From contig DCVT01000062.1 of assembly GCA_002328075.1 (NCBI GenBank), positions 1 to 64,000 on the forward strand: DNA of 64,000 nucleotides, in the 5' to 3' direction. The translations under genes were made by a program, and so were the position numbers. Position 1 is the first letter of the stretch. The number at the start of each line of letters is the position of its first letter. This document shows, piece by piece, positions 34,161 to 43,248 of the stretch. The notes beneath the pieces were generated by a model. The model was not told where the DNA came from. It saw only the letters and a program-made list of their open reading frames with translations, and searched no databases. This DNA is from Anaerolineales bacterium UBA2181. Its GTDB lineage: Bacteria > Chloroflexota > Anaerolineae > Promineifilales > UBA4811.

Positions 34161-35601
34161 CCTGCTGGCCTTCACGCAGTACACGTTTCCGCAGTACATC
34201 GCGGAGCCGGCGCACGCGCTGATTGCCGGTGCGCTGGAACGGGTATTGCGTGGCGAGACACAACGGCTGATGATCTTCGCCCCCCCGCAGAGCGGCAAAT
34301 CCCAGTTGGTGTCGGTGCACTTTCCGGCGTTCTGGCTGGCCCACCGGCCGGATGATCCGGTCATTCTCTCATCCTACGGCGCGGCGCTGGCGGAGAGTAA
34401 GTCGCGCCAAGCCCGCGAGCTCGTCGAAAGTGACAGTTTCCAGCGGCTCTTTCCAGCGACCGAGGACGGAAGGGGCCGGGATACGAGCCGGCCGGCTGTC
34501 TCAACGCGGGCGGATAGCAGAGCGGTCCAGTTGTGGCGGATGGCCCACCCCTACCGCGGCTACATGCTGGCGGTGGGAGTTGGGGGACCAATCACTGGAT
34601 TCGGCGCCATGCTGGGGGCGATCGACGACCCGTTTGAGAACTGGGAGCAGGCGCACAGCCAGCTCCAGCGCGATCGGGTGTGGGACTGGTACCGGACGAC
34701 GTTCCGGACGCGTATCTGGGAGGGGGGCGCGATAGTGATCATCTGTACCCGCTGGCACGAGGATGACCTTGCCGGCCGGTTGTTGCAGGAACAAGGGGGG
34801 CAGTGGGAGGTGATCCGGCTCCCGGCCTTGGCGGAGAGCCAGGAGGAGCGGGACGAGTGTAGCCGGCTGCTGGGCTTGCCGGGCGGGCAGCGGGATCCGC
34901 TCGGGCGGCGGGCGGGGGCGCCACTCTGCCCGAGGCGGTTCTCGAAGAAGGCGCTGGAATCGCTGCGGCGCGACGTCGGCTCGCTGGCCTGGGCGGCGGA
35001 GTACCAGGGTGTGCCACGGGCGCCGGAGGGAAACCGGTTCAAGCGGGAGTGGTTCTCGCGATTCGTGGACGCGGTCCCGACGGCAGATTGTGTGGGGATG
35101 GTCCGTTACTGGGACAAGGCGGGCACGGCCGGCGGCGGGGCATACACGGCCGGAGTGCTGTTGGCGGTGCACAAGAACGGGACATTCTACGCGGCTGACG
35201 TGGTCCGCGGCCAGTGGTCGGCGCTGGAGCGGGAGCGGGTGATCCGGGCGACGGCGGACCTGGACAGGCAGCACCTCGGCCGGAGCGTGAAGATTTACCT
35301 GGAGCAGGAGCCGGGCTCGGGGGGGAAGGAAAGCATCGAGGCCTCGCTGCGGAACCTGGCGGGGTTTGCGGCGTATGGTGACCGGCCGACGGGGAACAAG
35401 GACGCACGGCTGGAACCGTTCGCGGCGCAGGTGGAGGCGGGGAACGTGGCGCTGAAGCGAGGCGCCTGGAACCGCGCCTTCATTGACGAGCTCTGCGCGG
35501 TGCCGACTGGTCAGTATCGAGACCAGGCCGACGCGGCGGCCGGGGCTTTCAACAAGCTGGCGAAGGGCAGCCGGCGGGCGGGCAGGAGTGACTACCGATG
35601 A
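34075..35601 (+). CDS. terL: Terminase large subunit
   Basis: About 508 residues. The ATPase has Walker A FAPPQSGKS (about 68-76), Walker B GAMLGAIDDPFE and CTRWHEDDLAGRLL. The C-terminal RNase H-like nuclease contains MVRYWDKAGT (first acidic residue) and a late DQADAAAGAF. It cuts and packages phage DNA at the portal. ATG 34075 follows GGAGGAG; ATG 34117 is an alternative that would reduce the overlap with the upstream gene. Confidence 0.9.
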   Translation: MSLLPSRPAATSPAMAARELIKRRTARRSLLAFTQYTFPQYIAEPAHALIAGALERVLRGETQRLMIFAPPQSGKSQLVSVHFPAFWLAHRPDDPVILSSYGAALAESKSRQARELVESDSFQRLFPATEDGRGRDTSRPAVSTRADSRAVQLWRMAHPYRGYMLAVGVGGPITGFGAMLGAIDDPFENWEQAHSQLQRDRVWDWYRTTFRTRIWEGGAIVIICTRWHEDDLAGRLLQEQGGQWEVIRLPALAESQEERDECSRLLGLPGGQRDPLGRRAGAPLCPRRFSKKALESLRRDVGSLAWAAEYQGVPRAPEGNRFKREWFSRFVDAVPTADCVGMVRYWDKAGTAGGGAYTAGVLLAVHKNGTFYAADVVRGQWSALERERVIRATADLDRQHLGRSVKIYLEQEPGSGGKESIEASLRNLAGFAAYGDRPTGNKDARLEPFAAQVEAGNVALKRGAWNRAFIDELCAVPTGQYRDQADAAAGAFNKLAKGSRRAGRSDYR

Positions 35602-35798
35602 TTCGCACTGATGGCCGAGAGGCGCCGGGACCGGCAACACAGTTGCCCGCGGACCTGGCGCCGGAGACAATCAAACTGGCGCGGTACATCCAGGCTTTGC
35701 CAACAGGGCGATTTTATGCTATCCTGCTTACGAAACTGCCCGGCGAACTGTTGTTCTCGTCTGAGGACCGCGGCCGGGTGATGTCTGCGAAGCGATAA
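35598..35798 (+). CDS. Small phage protein after terL
   Basis: A 66-residue protein whose ATG overlaps the terL stop (ATGA). It is followed by a strong terminator. No domain recognised. Confidence 0.5.
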   Translation: MIRTDGREAPGPATQLPADLAPETIKLARYIQALPTGRFYAILLTKLPGELLFSSEDRGRVMSAKR

Positions 35799-35846
35799 CT
35801 GAATACCCTCCCGCCAAAAGCGGGGGCCTCTGGAACAGTGAAACAC

Positions 35847-35887
35847 GGGGTCGGTCTGGGCGAAAGCTCGGACCGGCCCCTTTTTTT
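35847..35887 (+). terminator. Rho-independent terminator between terminase and portal genes
   Basis: A 15-bp near-perfect stem (GGGGTCGGTCTGGGC with GCTCGGACCGGCCCC) capped by GAAA is followed by seven T. It splits packaging from the capsid genes or is read through late. Confidence 0.9.
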
Positions 35888-35907
35888 GTTTCGGACGTTT
35901 ACGGGAC

Positions 35908-37422
35908 GTGATACGGGGCGACAATGTGGCCAATCTCAAAGACAAATGGCGACAAGTACGGGAGCGACTGGCGATGCTAATCATGCCGGGGTCCGAGACG
36001 ACGCTGTCCGACCGGGTCCTCTCACAACTCCAGTCAAGCGCGCTGGAGGATGAGAGGGAGACGTGGTACGCGCACTATCGGAATTACTATGATGGCGAGC
36101 ATCCCACGATGCTCACTGATCGGATGCTGGAGTTTCTGCAGGTCAAGCCGGGGACGACCTTCTGCGACAACTACTGCGTGGTGGTCGTGAACGCCGTGGT
36201 GAACCGGCTGAAGGTGATTGCGCTCAAGTGCGACGACAAGGCGCTGGCGGCCTGGGTCTGGGAGCTCTGGGAATCGGTGCGGGCGGATGCCCTGCAGCGT
36301 AGGGTCCACCTGGCGGCGGTGCGGGATGGTGACACCTACCTGATCGTTGACTGGGATCCGGAGGCCGGTCGGCCGAGGATGACGCACAACGTGTCCTACG
36401 ACTCTGAGAACCTGAGCGGGACGAAGGTCCACTACACCTCAGAGCAGATCCCACAACCGATGTTTGCCTCGAAACGCTGGACTGAGCTGGCGCCGGAGTG
36501 GGACCGGAACCTGACGCGGCTGACGCTGTACTACCCGGATCGCGTGGAGAAGTGGGTCTCGGATCCAAAGCAAGCGCGGGGCGAGTGGATGCCATACCAG
36601 CCGGAGGGGGAACCTTGGCCGATCCCGTGGGTGACGGCGGCCGGCAAGCCCCTCGGGATCCCGGTGTTCCACTTTAGGAACCGGGACCAGGGGACGGCCT
36701 ACGGGACCAGTGAGCTCAAAGCGGCGGTGCCCCTCCAGGACGCGCTCAACAAGGCAACGATCGATCTGATTGCCGCCGGGGACACGACGGCGTTTCGGAT
36801 CCTCACGGCGATCGGGTTTGAGCCGAAGGACGCCTCCACAGGGGAGGAGCTCAAGATCGCGCCCGGGTCCTGGGTGTGGACGGAGGCACCGCCAACCGAG
36901 GCGGAGATCGGGAGCATCGAGCCGGCTGATCTGGCGCCTCTGCTCTCCCTGCACAGCCATTGGGGCTCCGAGATTGCCCGGGTGACAGAAACGCCGCTGT
37001 CGATGTTTCAGAGCACGCGACAGGTAGCAGCGGAGGGGACGCTCAAACAGCAGGAGATCGGCCTGATTGCCAAGGTCGAGGCCGCGCAGCTGACCTTCGG
37101 CAACGTCTGGGAGGACGCGCTCATGTATGCCAGGCGCCTGGCCGAGACCTTTGGCGAGGAGGGGGAGGCCGTCGGCGACATGGCTGGGAATCTGGACTCG
37201 ATCTGGGCCCCGGCCTCGGTACGGTCCGTGGCCGAGCTCCGGATCGAGGCGGAGGCCAAGAAGGCCTCGGGTGTGCCCGAGCAGCGCATCTGGGTTGAGG
37301 TCTGGGGATACGACCAGGATGAGGTGGACACGCTGAGCCAGATGCGCGAGGCGAGCCGGGATCAGTTGCTCGGTCAGATCGTCGGCCGGATGATTGAGGG
37401 AGGGGCAGGTGCGTCGGCCTGA
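35908..37422 (+). CDS. Portal protein
   Basis: A 504-residue SPP1 gp6-like portal subunit, which forms the ring at the capsid vertex. Typical features are the NYYDGEHPTML opening, a wing region, FHFRNRDQGTAYGTSEL before the central helix LQDALNKATIDL, and a C-terminal stem/crown rich in charged helices. GTG 35908 is the likely start; GTG 35926 is possible. It overlaps the minor head gene by 14 bases. Confidence 0.88.
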   Translation: MIRGDNVANLKDKWRQVRERLAMLIMPGSETTLSDRVLSQLQSSALEDERETWYAHYRNYYDGEHPTMLTDRMLEFLQVKPGTTFCDNYCVVVVNAVVNRLKVIALKCDDKALAAWVWELWESVRADALQRRVHLAAVRDGDTYLIVDWDPEAGRPRMTHNVSYDSENLSGTKVHYTSEQIPQPMFASKRWTELAPEWDRNLTRLTLYYPDRVEKWVSDPKQARGEWMPYQPEGEPWPIPWVTAAGKPLGIPVFHFRNRDQGTAYGTSELKAAVPLQDALNKATIDLIAAGDTTAFRILTAIGFEPKDASTGEELKIAPGSWVWTEAPPTEAEIGSIEPADLAPLLSLHSHWGSEIARVTETPLSMFQSTRQVAAEGTLKQQEIGLIAKVEAAQLTFGNVWEDALMYARRLAETFGEEGEAVGDMAGNLDSIWAPASVRSVAELRIEAEAKKASGVPEQRIWVEVWGYDQDEVDTLSQMREASRDQLLGQIVGRMIEGGAGASA

Positions 37423-38407
37423 ACTCGAGACTACCTTTCGCCTGGCGCTCTTGCTGGGGGAACAGGTCGGTAGCGGCGCGTTGGACGTGGTGACCGCGGA
37501 TTCGCTCTTTCTCTCGGTCTTGCGAGCCGCGGACAAGGGCTTGACCGAGCTGGACCTCGTGAAACCGGCCGTGAGGCGCGAGGTCGATGCGATTGCCGCC
37601 GCGGTGCGGGGGTTCCACAGGTCCTGGCTAAACCAGGTGGAGGCCAGATGGGCCCCGGGCACGGATCTGGTTGGTGCGCTGGATCTGGTCCGGTTTGGAC
37701 CGGCGGTGTTCGAGACCGAGGCGCAGGCCCTGGCCCAGTTGCTGGCGCAGGGTCGAGCGCAGGGGTACCTGGGGAGGGTGGACGCTTTCTTGCGAAACAT
37801 CTACCGGGGACAGGACATTTCTCGCCTGGTGAACGTGAACCAGGCCGACTGGTTGACGATTGCAAAACTGTCCGGGCGGGATGCGGTGAGCATCCTCAAC
37901 ACCTGGAACCGTGATTTCGAAACGTTCCTCGGGGCTCTCTCGGAAAAGGGATACACGGGCGAGGTCTGGGGCGCGATCCAGGAATACTACCAGGCGCGGG
38001 CCAAGTGGAAGGACCCTATGATCGGGGTCACCACCCGGCAGAGCGGCCGGCAGGTAGCGCTTGACGCTCTACGGCGGGAGCCGGCTTTCGCGCTGGCGCA
38101 GTGGGGATACCGGTTAATGGGACCTCCGCCGTACATGCTGTGCAACAGCACCCCGTCATGTCCGGCGCTGATGGCGCTGGGGGTGGTGGATGAGAACATG
38201 ATGCGCGAGAACCCCATGCCGATCCACGCGAACTGCGTCCACGATTGGGAGCCGGTAATGCTCAGGGGCGAGGTGCCGGACGAGTGGATGGGCTGGGGAA
38301 CCGACACGCGGGGGAGGATCAAGGAAAACTACCGTGACCTCCTGCAGCGTTGGCCCTCGACGCCTCCATGGGAGGACATGAGTGTTTGGACCGGAGGATG
38401 GTCCTGA
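37409..38407 (+). CDS. Phage minor head protein (SPP1 gp7 / Mu F-like)
   Basis: About 332 residues. It follows the portal gene, as expected for gp7-like proteins that sit inside the capsid near the portal. The C-terminal part has CNSTPSCPALMALGVV and PMPIHANCVHDWEP, the Cys/His segment commonly seen in this family. GTG 37409 follows GGAGGGG; TTG 37394 is an alternative. Confidence 0.7.
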   Translation: MRRPELETTFRLALLLGEQVGSGALDVVTADSLFLSVLRAADKGLTELDLVKPAVRREVDAIAAAVRGFHRSWLNQVEARWAPGTDLVGALDLVRFGPAVFETEAQALAQLLAQGRAQGYLGRVDAFLRNIYRGQDISRLVNVNQADWLTIAKLSGRDAVSILNTWNRDFETFLGALSEKGYTGEVWGAIQEYYQARAKWKDPMIGVTTRQSGRQVALDALRREPAFALAQWGYRLMGPPPYMLCNSTPSCPALMALGVVDENMMRENPMPIHANCVHDWEPVMLRGEVPDEWMGWGTDTRGRIKENYRDLLQRWPSTPPWEDMSVWTGGWS

Positions 38408-38463
38408 TGATGAGCGAATCCTAAAAACGCGGACGCCGGCGGTAACAGGCGGGGAGGATGAGC

Positions 38464-39168
38464 ATGGCAGAGATTGTAACTACTGGAACGGGACTGGTGG
38501 ACAAGGAAACGACGGTGACGGGGATCCCCGTGCCGGCCGCAGCTGATAACGCAGAACCGGGCGGAAAACCGGGGCAGCCAGCGGTTGGCGCAGTGGCACC
38601 TTTCGCGGTGTTTCCGGACGCAGACTCGTTCAACACGCGGCTCTCGCGTGAGGCCAAGGCCCTGCTGAAGCAGCAGGCCGAGCAGTTGGGATACCCGTCG
38701 GTTGACGCGATGTTGCAGGTGGTGCGAGACCAGAAACAGGCGGCCGAGGCGGCCAAGAGCGAGGAGACCAGGCTCCGGGAACGCCTAGCCGCGCTGGAGG
38801 CGAAGCTGAAGGAAACGGAGGCGAGCGCCCGGGCGCGGTTGGTGGAGGCCGAGGTGCGGCTCACAGCGAACCGGCTGAACGTGAGGCCGGAGGCGCTGGA
38901 CGACCTGGCCAAGTTGGCAGACCTGGCAGCGGTCGAGGTGACTGATGGGCGGGTGGTCGGTGTCGAGGAGGCGCTAAAGACGTTGTTGGAGGCCAAGCCG
39001 TACCTCGTTCAGGACGGCAGCCGGCCGACAGCGCCCAACATCGATGCGACCAAGGCAGGTCCCCAGCGGGGATCGGTGAGCCCGGAGATGATCCAGGAGT
39101 TCGCCGCCCGGTTGGGGGTGAGCGCGGAGTTCCTGAAACAACATCCAGAGCTGATGAGAGGAGTTTGA
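38464..39168 (+). CDS. Capsid scaffolding protein
   Basis: A 234-residue protein with an acidic N-terminus and a long coiled coil (about 60-140, heptads with AEAAKSEETRLRERLAALE). The C-terminal helix EFAARLGVSAEFLKQHPELM fits scaffolds that bind the capsid protein. It lies between portal/minor head and capsid genes, the normal place. ATG 38464 is preferred for its spacing from GGGGAGG. Confidence 0.78.
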   Translation: MAEIVTTGTGLVDKETTVTGIPVPAAADNAEPGGKPGQPAVGAVAPFAVFPDADSFNTRLSREAKALLKQQAEQLGYPSVDAMLQVVRDQKQAAEAAKSEETRLRERLAALEAKLKETEASARARLVEAEVRLTANRLNVRPEALDDLAKLADLAAVEVTDGRVVGVEEALKTLLEAKPYLVQDGSRPTAPNIDATKAGPQRGSVSPEMIQEFAARLGVSAEFLKQHPELMRGV

Positions 39169-39172
39169 GGCG

Positions 39173-39562
39173 ATGGCGGTAGCGAGAGATACTACTGACG
39201 CCAACATCAAACCGCTGGAGGGCGCGATTGTGCGCCGGTACACGGCGGGGACGACCATCGCGGCCGGCGAGATTGTGTCGATGATGGCGGACGGGTACGT
39301 TGACCCGGCCGACACGACTGACTTTACCGCAGCGGTTGTCATGGGCATCGCGCTGAGCGACGCGCTGGTGGGTGAGCGGGTGGATGTGGTAGTGCTGGGG
39401 GCGGTCCAGTGCCTGACGGGCGGGACGCCGGCGGCGCTGATCTACGCCACCGACACGGCGGGTGAGCCGGCAGCGACGGCGGGAACCAAGGGAGTTCTGG
39501 TCGGGATCACGGAGGCGGAAACGATCCTCTTTGTCCGGCCGGAGTTCGTCGATCGGAGTTAA
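39173..39562 (+). CDS. Capsid decoration-like protein, copy 1
   Basis: A 129-residue protein like DUF2190/decoration proteins: glycine- and beta-rich, with IVRRYTAGTTIAAGEIV and a middle VVMGIAL. It shares most residues with the next gene and probably binds the capsid surface. Confidence 0.68.
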   Translation: MAVARDTTDANIKPLEGAIVRRYTAGTTIAAGEIVSMMADGYVDPADTTDFTAAVVMGIALSDALVGERVDVVVLGAVQCLTGGTPAALIYATDTAGEPAATAGTKGVLVGITEAETILFVRPEFVDRS

Positions 39563-39577
39563 CGAGGAGAGTGCGAG

Positions 39578-39967
39578 ATGTCTTTTGGACGTGATACAAC
39601 GGCCGCGAATATCAAGCCGCTGGAGGGCGCGATTGTGCGGCGTTTTACGGCAGGGACGACTATCGCCGCGGGCGAGATTGTCGTCATGATGGCGGATGGC
39701 TATGTTGATCCGGCGAACACGGCGGCGTTTACGGGAGCGGTGGTTCTGGGGATCGCTCTGCAGGCGGCGCTGGTCGGTGAGCGGGTTGACGTGGTGACCT
39801 TTGGGCCGGTACAGTGCCTGCTGGAGGGCACGCCGGCGAATCTGGTGTACGCGAGCGACACGGCGGGCGAGCCGGCCGAGAGCGTTGGCACCAAGGATGT
39901 GCTGGTCGGGATCACGGAGAGCGCGACGGTTCTCTTTGTCCGGCCGGAGTTCATTGATCGGAGCTAA
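39578..39967 (+). CDS. Capsid decoration-like protein, copy 2
   Basis: A 129-residue tandem paralogue of the preceding gene (shared NIKPLEGAIVRR, AGTTIAAGEIV, MMADGYVDPA, VRPEF(V/I)DRS). Divergence is concentrated in the middle and near position 85. Duplication inside the operon suggests two decoration subunits. Confidence 0.68.
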   Translation: MSFGRDTTAANIKPLEGAIVRRFTAGTTIAAGEIVVMMADGYVDPANTAAFTGAVVLGIALQAALVGERVDVVTFGPVQCLLEGTPANLVYASDTAGEPAESVGTKDVLVGITESATVLFVRPEFIDRS

Positions 39968-39982
39968 CTGGGGAGGTGAGAG

Positions 39983-41086
39983 ATGGCGACTTATGGACCT
40001 CGTGATACGAGCACCCTGGCACTGATGACGGGGTGGGACGCGGCTGAACTGTCAAAGTTTCAGTTGCAGGATGGGACGACCTACGCGCAGGTGGTTGCGC
40101 GGATAAACGCCGCGCTGGCCGCGCTGAACGCGGAGCTCGCCTCCAACTGGATGGCGAACCTATTCAGCGTGACCGATCAGCCGGACGTGGAGTACCGAGT
40201 TGGGTCCAGCAACGGCTTTGAGCAGTTTACCGAGTACGGCCGGGCGGATCCGAAGCGGGCGGCGACCGAAGGGCACATGCTCCCGCTGATCCCGTATGAC
40301 CGGATGCTGGGCTGGACCTGGAACTATCTGCGCAAGGCGCGGCTGGAGCAGATCGACGCGGACATCGCGGACGCGATCAAGGACGCGCGGGACAAGGTGC
40401 GGGTATCAATCCTGACCCGGCTCCTGAAGCGCGGCGATGACAGCGGAACCCTGGCCGGGCTGGGGACCTCGGGCTACTCGCCGGGCTTTGCGACGACGGC
40501 TGCCTCGACATCGGTGGATTTCACGCCCCCGGCGTTCGAGGGAACGGCGTTTGCCAGCACCCACGAGCATTACGTGCCGATCGCGGGCGGGGTGTTCACG
40601 AACGCGGTGTTCGAGGACGCCTACGACGAGCTGCGGGAGCACGGCCACTCGGGCCCGTTCGAGTTCCTGATCGGTCCGAGCGACCGGTCGACGGTGACGG
40701 CGCTCTCCAAGTTCACGCCGGTCAAGAACGACCTCCTGCAGTTGGGCTCGACCCAGGACGTGGCGTTGCTGAACCCCGCCGAGTACATCGGCACCTGGGA
40801 CGGCGTGATCGCCATCCGGGAGGTGCGCGGGATACCGCAGTACTACGGCGTGGGCTACAAGTCCTACGGCCGGCTGAGCCAGCGGAACCCGCTGGCGATC
40901 CGGGTGGGCAAGGGCGAGAACTCGCTGCGGGTGACGGCGATGACCGACCCGCGGGCGGGGAACGGCTCGATCCCGATCCAGAACCTGATGCTATTCCTCG
41001 AGCTCGGCGTGGGCGTGAAGGACCGGACGGCCGGCACGCCTCGGTACGTGAACAACTCGACCTGGGCGGACGGGACGCCGACCTAG
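39983..41086 (+). CDS. Major capsid protein
   Basis: A 367-residue protein in the position of the HK97-fold major capsid protein. Helical N-terminal part, then PLIPYDRMLGWTWNYLRK, the glycine-rich E-loop region (GTLAGLGTSGYSPGF) and a C-terminal beta part ending in VNNSTWADGTPT. No cleavable pro-domain is evident, which agrees with a separate scaffold gene. Confidence 0.82.
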   Translation: MATYGPRDTSTLALMTGWDAAELSKFQLQDGTTYAQVVARINAALAALNAELASNWMANLFSVTDQPDVEYRVGSSNGFEQFTEYGRADPKRAATEGHMLPLIPYDRMLGWTWNYLRKARLEQIDADIADAIKDARDKVRVSILTRLLKRGDDSGTLAGLGTSGYSPGFATTAASTSVDFTPPAFEGTAFASTHEHYVPIAGGVFTNAVFEDAYDELREHGHSGPFEFLIGPSDRSTVTALSKFTPVKNDLLQLGSTQDVALLNPAEYIGTWDGVIAIREVRGIPQYYGVGYKSYGRLSQRNPLAIRVGKGENSLRVTAMTDPRAGNGSIPIQNLMLFLELGVGVKDRTAGTPRYVNNSTWADGTPT

Positions 41087-41097
41087 AGTTTAGTAGG

Positions 41098-41156
41098 CCG
41101 GGCCGAGGTAGAGGCCCGTGAGAGGGGAGAGGGGACGCGGATCGTTCTCTCTCCCC
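41098..41156 (+). other. Two hairpins after the capsid gene
   Basis: A CGGGCC/GGCCCG stem (41098-41117 region) and an 8-bp GGGGAGAG/CTCTCCCC stem (41124-41131 with 41149-41156) follow the capsid stop. There is no U tract. They may stabilise or partly attenuate the abundant capsid mRNA. Confidence 0.4.
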
Positions 41157-41174
41157 ACCTACATGGAGATAGCG

Positions 41175-41345
41175 ATGATCTGTAAAGAGTGCAAGCGAGA
41201 GACGGCCGGGGCGGAGCGGAACGGCCGCGGATGGCGGTGCACGTGGTGCGGGGCCAGGCTGCCCTCTCCGGGGCCTGAGCCAGCGCCAGCGCCGTCACCT
41301 GCGCCGAGGCCTGCGCCGAGCCGGCGAAAGACGAGGAAAACATGA
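41175..41345 (+). CDS. Small zinc-ribbon protein with proline-rich tail
   Basis: About 56 residues: MICKECKRE and RCTWCGARL form a CxxC...CxxC zinc ribbon, followed by a PAPAPSP-type tail. Its stop overlaps the next ATG. Start chosen at ATG 41175 behind GGAGATAGCG. Role unknown. Confidence 0.6.
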   Translation: MICKECKRETAGAERNGRGWRCTWCGARLPSPGPEPAPAPSPAPRPAPSRRKTRKT

Positions 41346-41884
41346 ACGAGACGAAGAAGAGGTACCTTGGCTGGACGGTGGTGATCCTCGCGATGGTGAT
41401 CGCGGCCTGGCTGGGGATCAAGTACCCGCTGCCGGCCGCACCAGATGAGGTGGTTGAGCTGTCGGTTGACACGCGGTTCAGGTCGATCTACGTGGATCAC
41501 AGCGCGACCATAGGGGAAGACTTGACGGTGATAGATGACCTGACCGTGGATGCCATAACGGCCTCGGGCTATCTGGACCTCGGAGGTCTGTTCAAACCGT
41601 CGTTTGCTGACCTTACGCTCTCCACGCCCGGCCAGACCCTTACCCCGGCCTATACGGTCTATGCACTGGACACGACAGGCGCGATCTCGATGACCTTGGC
41701 CGCCAGTGGAGACGAGGGTCAGCTACTCATCCTCATCGGGGACGACGCGAACAACATCACGATCAACGACACGAACATTCGGACCTCGACTGGTTCAGCA
41801 CTTGTGATAGGCCAGTACGACGTGGTGATGTTCGTCTACCAGGACAGCGAGTGGCTGGAGCTCTTGCTGCTGGCCAATAGCTAG
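41342..41884 (+). CDS. Membrane-anchored or fibre-like phage protein
   Basis: A 180-residue protein with a hydrophobic segment at about 9-26 (GWTVVILAMVIAAWLGI) and a beta-rich remainder with repeated DDLTVD/DLTLS-type strands. It could be a virion spike or a host-membrane-anchored protein. ATGA overlap upstream. Confidence 0.5.
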   Translation: MNETKKRYLGWTVVILAMVIAAWLGIKYPLPAAPDEVVELSVDTRFRSIYVDHSATIGEDLTVIDDLTVDAITASGYLDLGGLFKPSFADLTLSTPGQTLTPAYTVYALDTTGAISMTLAASGDEGQLLILIGDDANNITINDTNIRTSTGSALVIGQYDVVMFVYQDSEWLELLLLANS

Positions 41885-41891
41885 AGGGACC

Positions 41892-42410
41892 ATGCTAACG
41901 GCTGCGATCTGCGCGGCGTCGTTGGAGGAATCAGTCCGGCGGGCGGCCGGGGTGGAACCCATCCTGTCGCCGCCCGCCTGTCTGGGCACCTGGAACCCGA
42001 CCTGGGTGCGAGGCCGGGAGTTCGTCTACGTGAAGCTCCACGGGATGCGCAACTCGCCGTACTGGTACGGTGATAGCTGGCTAGTGGCCCTCTCGGCGGG
42101 CGAGATCCGCAAACTGGACCTGGCAGGGTCCACCTGGTTCGTGGCGTCGTGCCACCTGGACGAGAGCCCGATGCTGGGGGCCCTCCTGGCGGCCGGGGCC
42201 GTGGTGGTTGGAGGGTCCGGCCCGAACTATGGCGGGAAGACGACCCTCCTGGGGGCGGACCTGCTGGGCTACTGGTTGAGAAGGTCCATGAGCTGGGGAG
42301 TGAGGCCGGAGCCGGCGCTACGGATCGCGCGGGCCCGGATGGCGCTTGATCGGAGCAAAGCGTCGCAGGACGCGGCGCTCTTTCGGATTTGGAGACCTGA
42401 GGAGACCTGA
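41892..42410 (+). CDS. CHAT/caspase-like (clan CD) putative cysteine protease
   Basis: A 172-residue protein with VYVKLHG (His50-Gly51), then ALSAGEIRKLDLAGSTWFV leading to ASCHLDESPM (Cys87), then ALLAAGAVVVGG. This matches the CHAT-domain order: strand plus HG, an L(T/S)xxEI-xL-L connector, strand plus (S/A)C, then a helix ending LLxAGA. His-to-Cys distance is 37. It lies in the virion structural operon, coupled to neighbours. Possible roles are maturation protease or host-cell effector. No close relative recognised. Clan call is inference from motifs. Confidence 0.55.
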   Translation: MLTAAICAASLEESVRRAAGVEPILSPPACLGTWNPTWVRGREFVYVKLHGMRNSPYWYGDSWLVALSAGEIRKLDLAGSTWFVASCHLDESPMLGALLAAGAVVVGGSGPNYGGKTTLLGADLLGYWLRRSMSWGVRPEPALRIARARMALDRSKASQDAALFRIWRPEET

Positions 42411-42421
42411 TGAGGTGCTAG

Positions 42422-42760
42422 ATGAACGTTGATATAAAGTGGCCCGTGCCTCTGCAACGGGCAGCGGTCTCGGGTGCGACCAGTGGTGACAATACGCTGG
42501 TCGCCGCGGTGACAGGGAAGAAGATCAAGGTAGTGGCCCTGCAGCTGGTGGCGGCCGGCGCGGTGAACATCCGCCTGGAGAGCGGGGCCGGTGGCACCGC
42601 GCTCACGGGTGTCATGGCTCTGGCAGCGGCAGGTGACGGTTTTATCTGGCCGCCATGTCCAGGTGTGACCTGGGTCGAGACGGCGGCCGGGGCGCTACTC
42701 AACCTGGAGTTGAGTGGGGCCGTCCAGGTAAGCGGGGTGCTGGTCTATTTTGTAGAGTAG
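42422..42760 (+). CDS. Beta-rich virion protein
   Basis: A 112-residue glycine/alanine-rich, beta-strand protein (VKWPVPLQR-like opening replaced by IKWPVPLQRAA; GAVNIRLESG). It resembles small decoration or tail-associated beta-sandwich proteins. Role inferred from position. Confidence 0.5.
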   Translation: MNVDIKWPVPLQRAAVSGATSGDNTLVAAVTGKKIKVVALQLVAAGAVNIRLESGAGGTALTGVMALAAAGDGFIWPPCPGVTWVETAAGALLNLELSGAVQVSGVLVYFVE

Positions 42761-42768
42761 GGGCGAGC

Positions 42769-43248
42769 ATGGCGAGCATAAAGCAAACCCAGGGGACCAC
42801 CCTGACCTGGACCTCATCGGGCGGGGATCATGTGCTCGATCTTGGCAGCCTGGCCAACGCCGCCGGCCGACAGGGAGACAAGCACGATTTTACCGCGACG
42901 TTCCCAGAGTGCGTTCGGATCGAGCTCTTGATCGATTTCAATGTGGCCCCAACTGCTGGCAATACGGTTGATGTCTATTGGTCATCGAGCGATGACGGGA
43001 CCGACTTCGACGGCGAATGTGCCGGCTCGGATGGTGCTTACAGCACCCAGAGCGACACGGCTCGGCTGCATTTTGTCGGTTGTTTGTCGGCGAGCGCGAG
43101 CACGAGCCCCCAACGCGCTAGCTGGGTGTTTTATCTGCCGGCGCGGTATGGGGTTCCAGTGGTACGCAACTCGAGCGGGCAAGCGTTGACCTCGGTTGGC
43201 ACGGACCAGGTGCTGACCGTGACCCCGCTTGTAGGAGACATAAACTGA
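42769..43248 (+). CDS. Virion structural protein
   Basis: A 159-residue beta-rich protein (TLTWTSSGGDHVLDLGSL; VDVYWSSSDDGTDF). ATG 42769 follows GGGGCGAGC. TGATG coupling to the next gene. Probable tail or fibre component. Confidence 0.5.
   Translation: MASIKQTQGTTLTWTSSGGDHVLDLGSLANAAGRQGDKHDFTATFPECVRIELLIDFNVAPTAGNTVDVYWSSSDDGTDFDGECAGSDGAYSTQSDTARLHFVGCLSASASTSPQRASWVFYLPARYGVPVVRNSSGQALTSVGTDQVLTVTPLVGDIN

Noticed and set aside
34501..35670. 389-codon minus-strand frame opposite terL
   Set aside because: Antisense shadow; terL has all terminase motifs on the plus strand.
36439..37800. 453-codon minus-strand frame opposite the portal gene
   Set aside because: Antisense shadow without domains.
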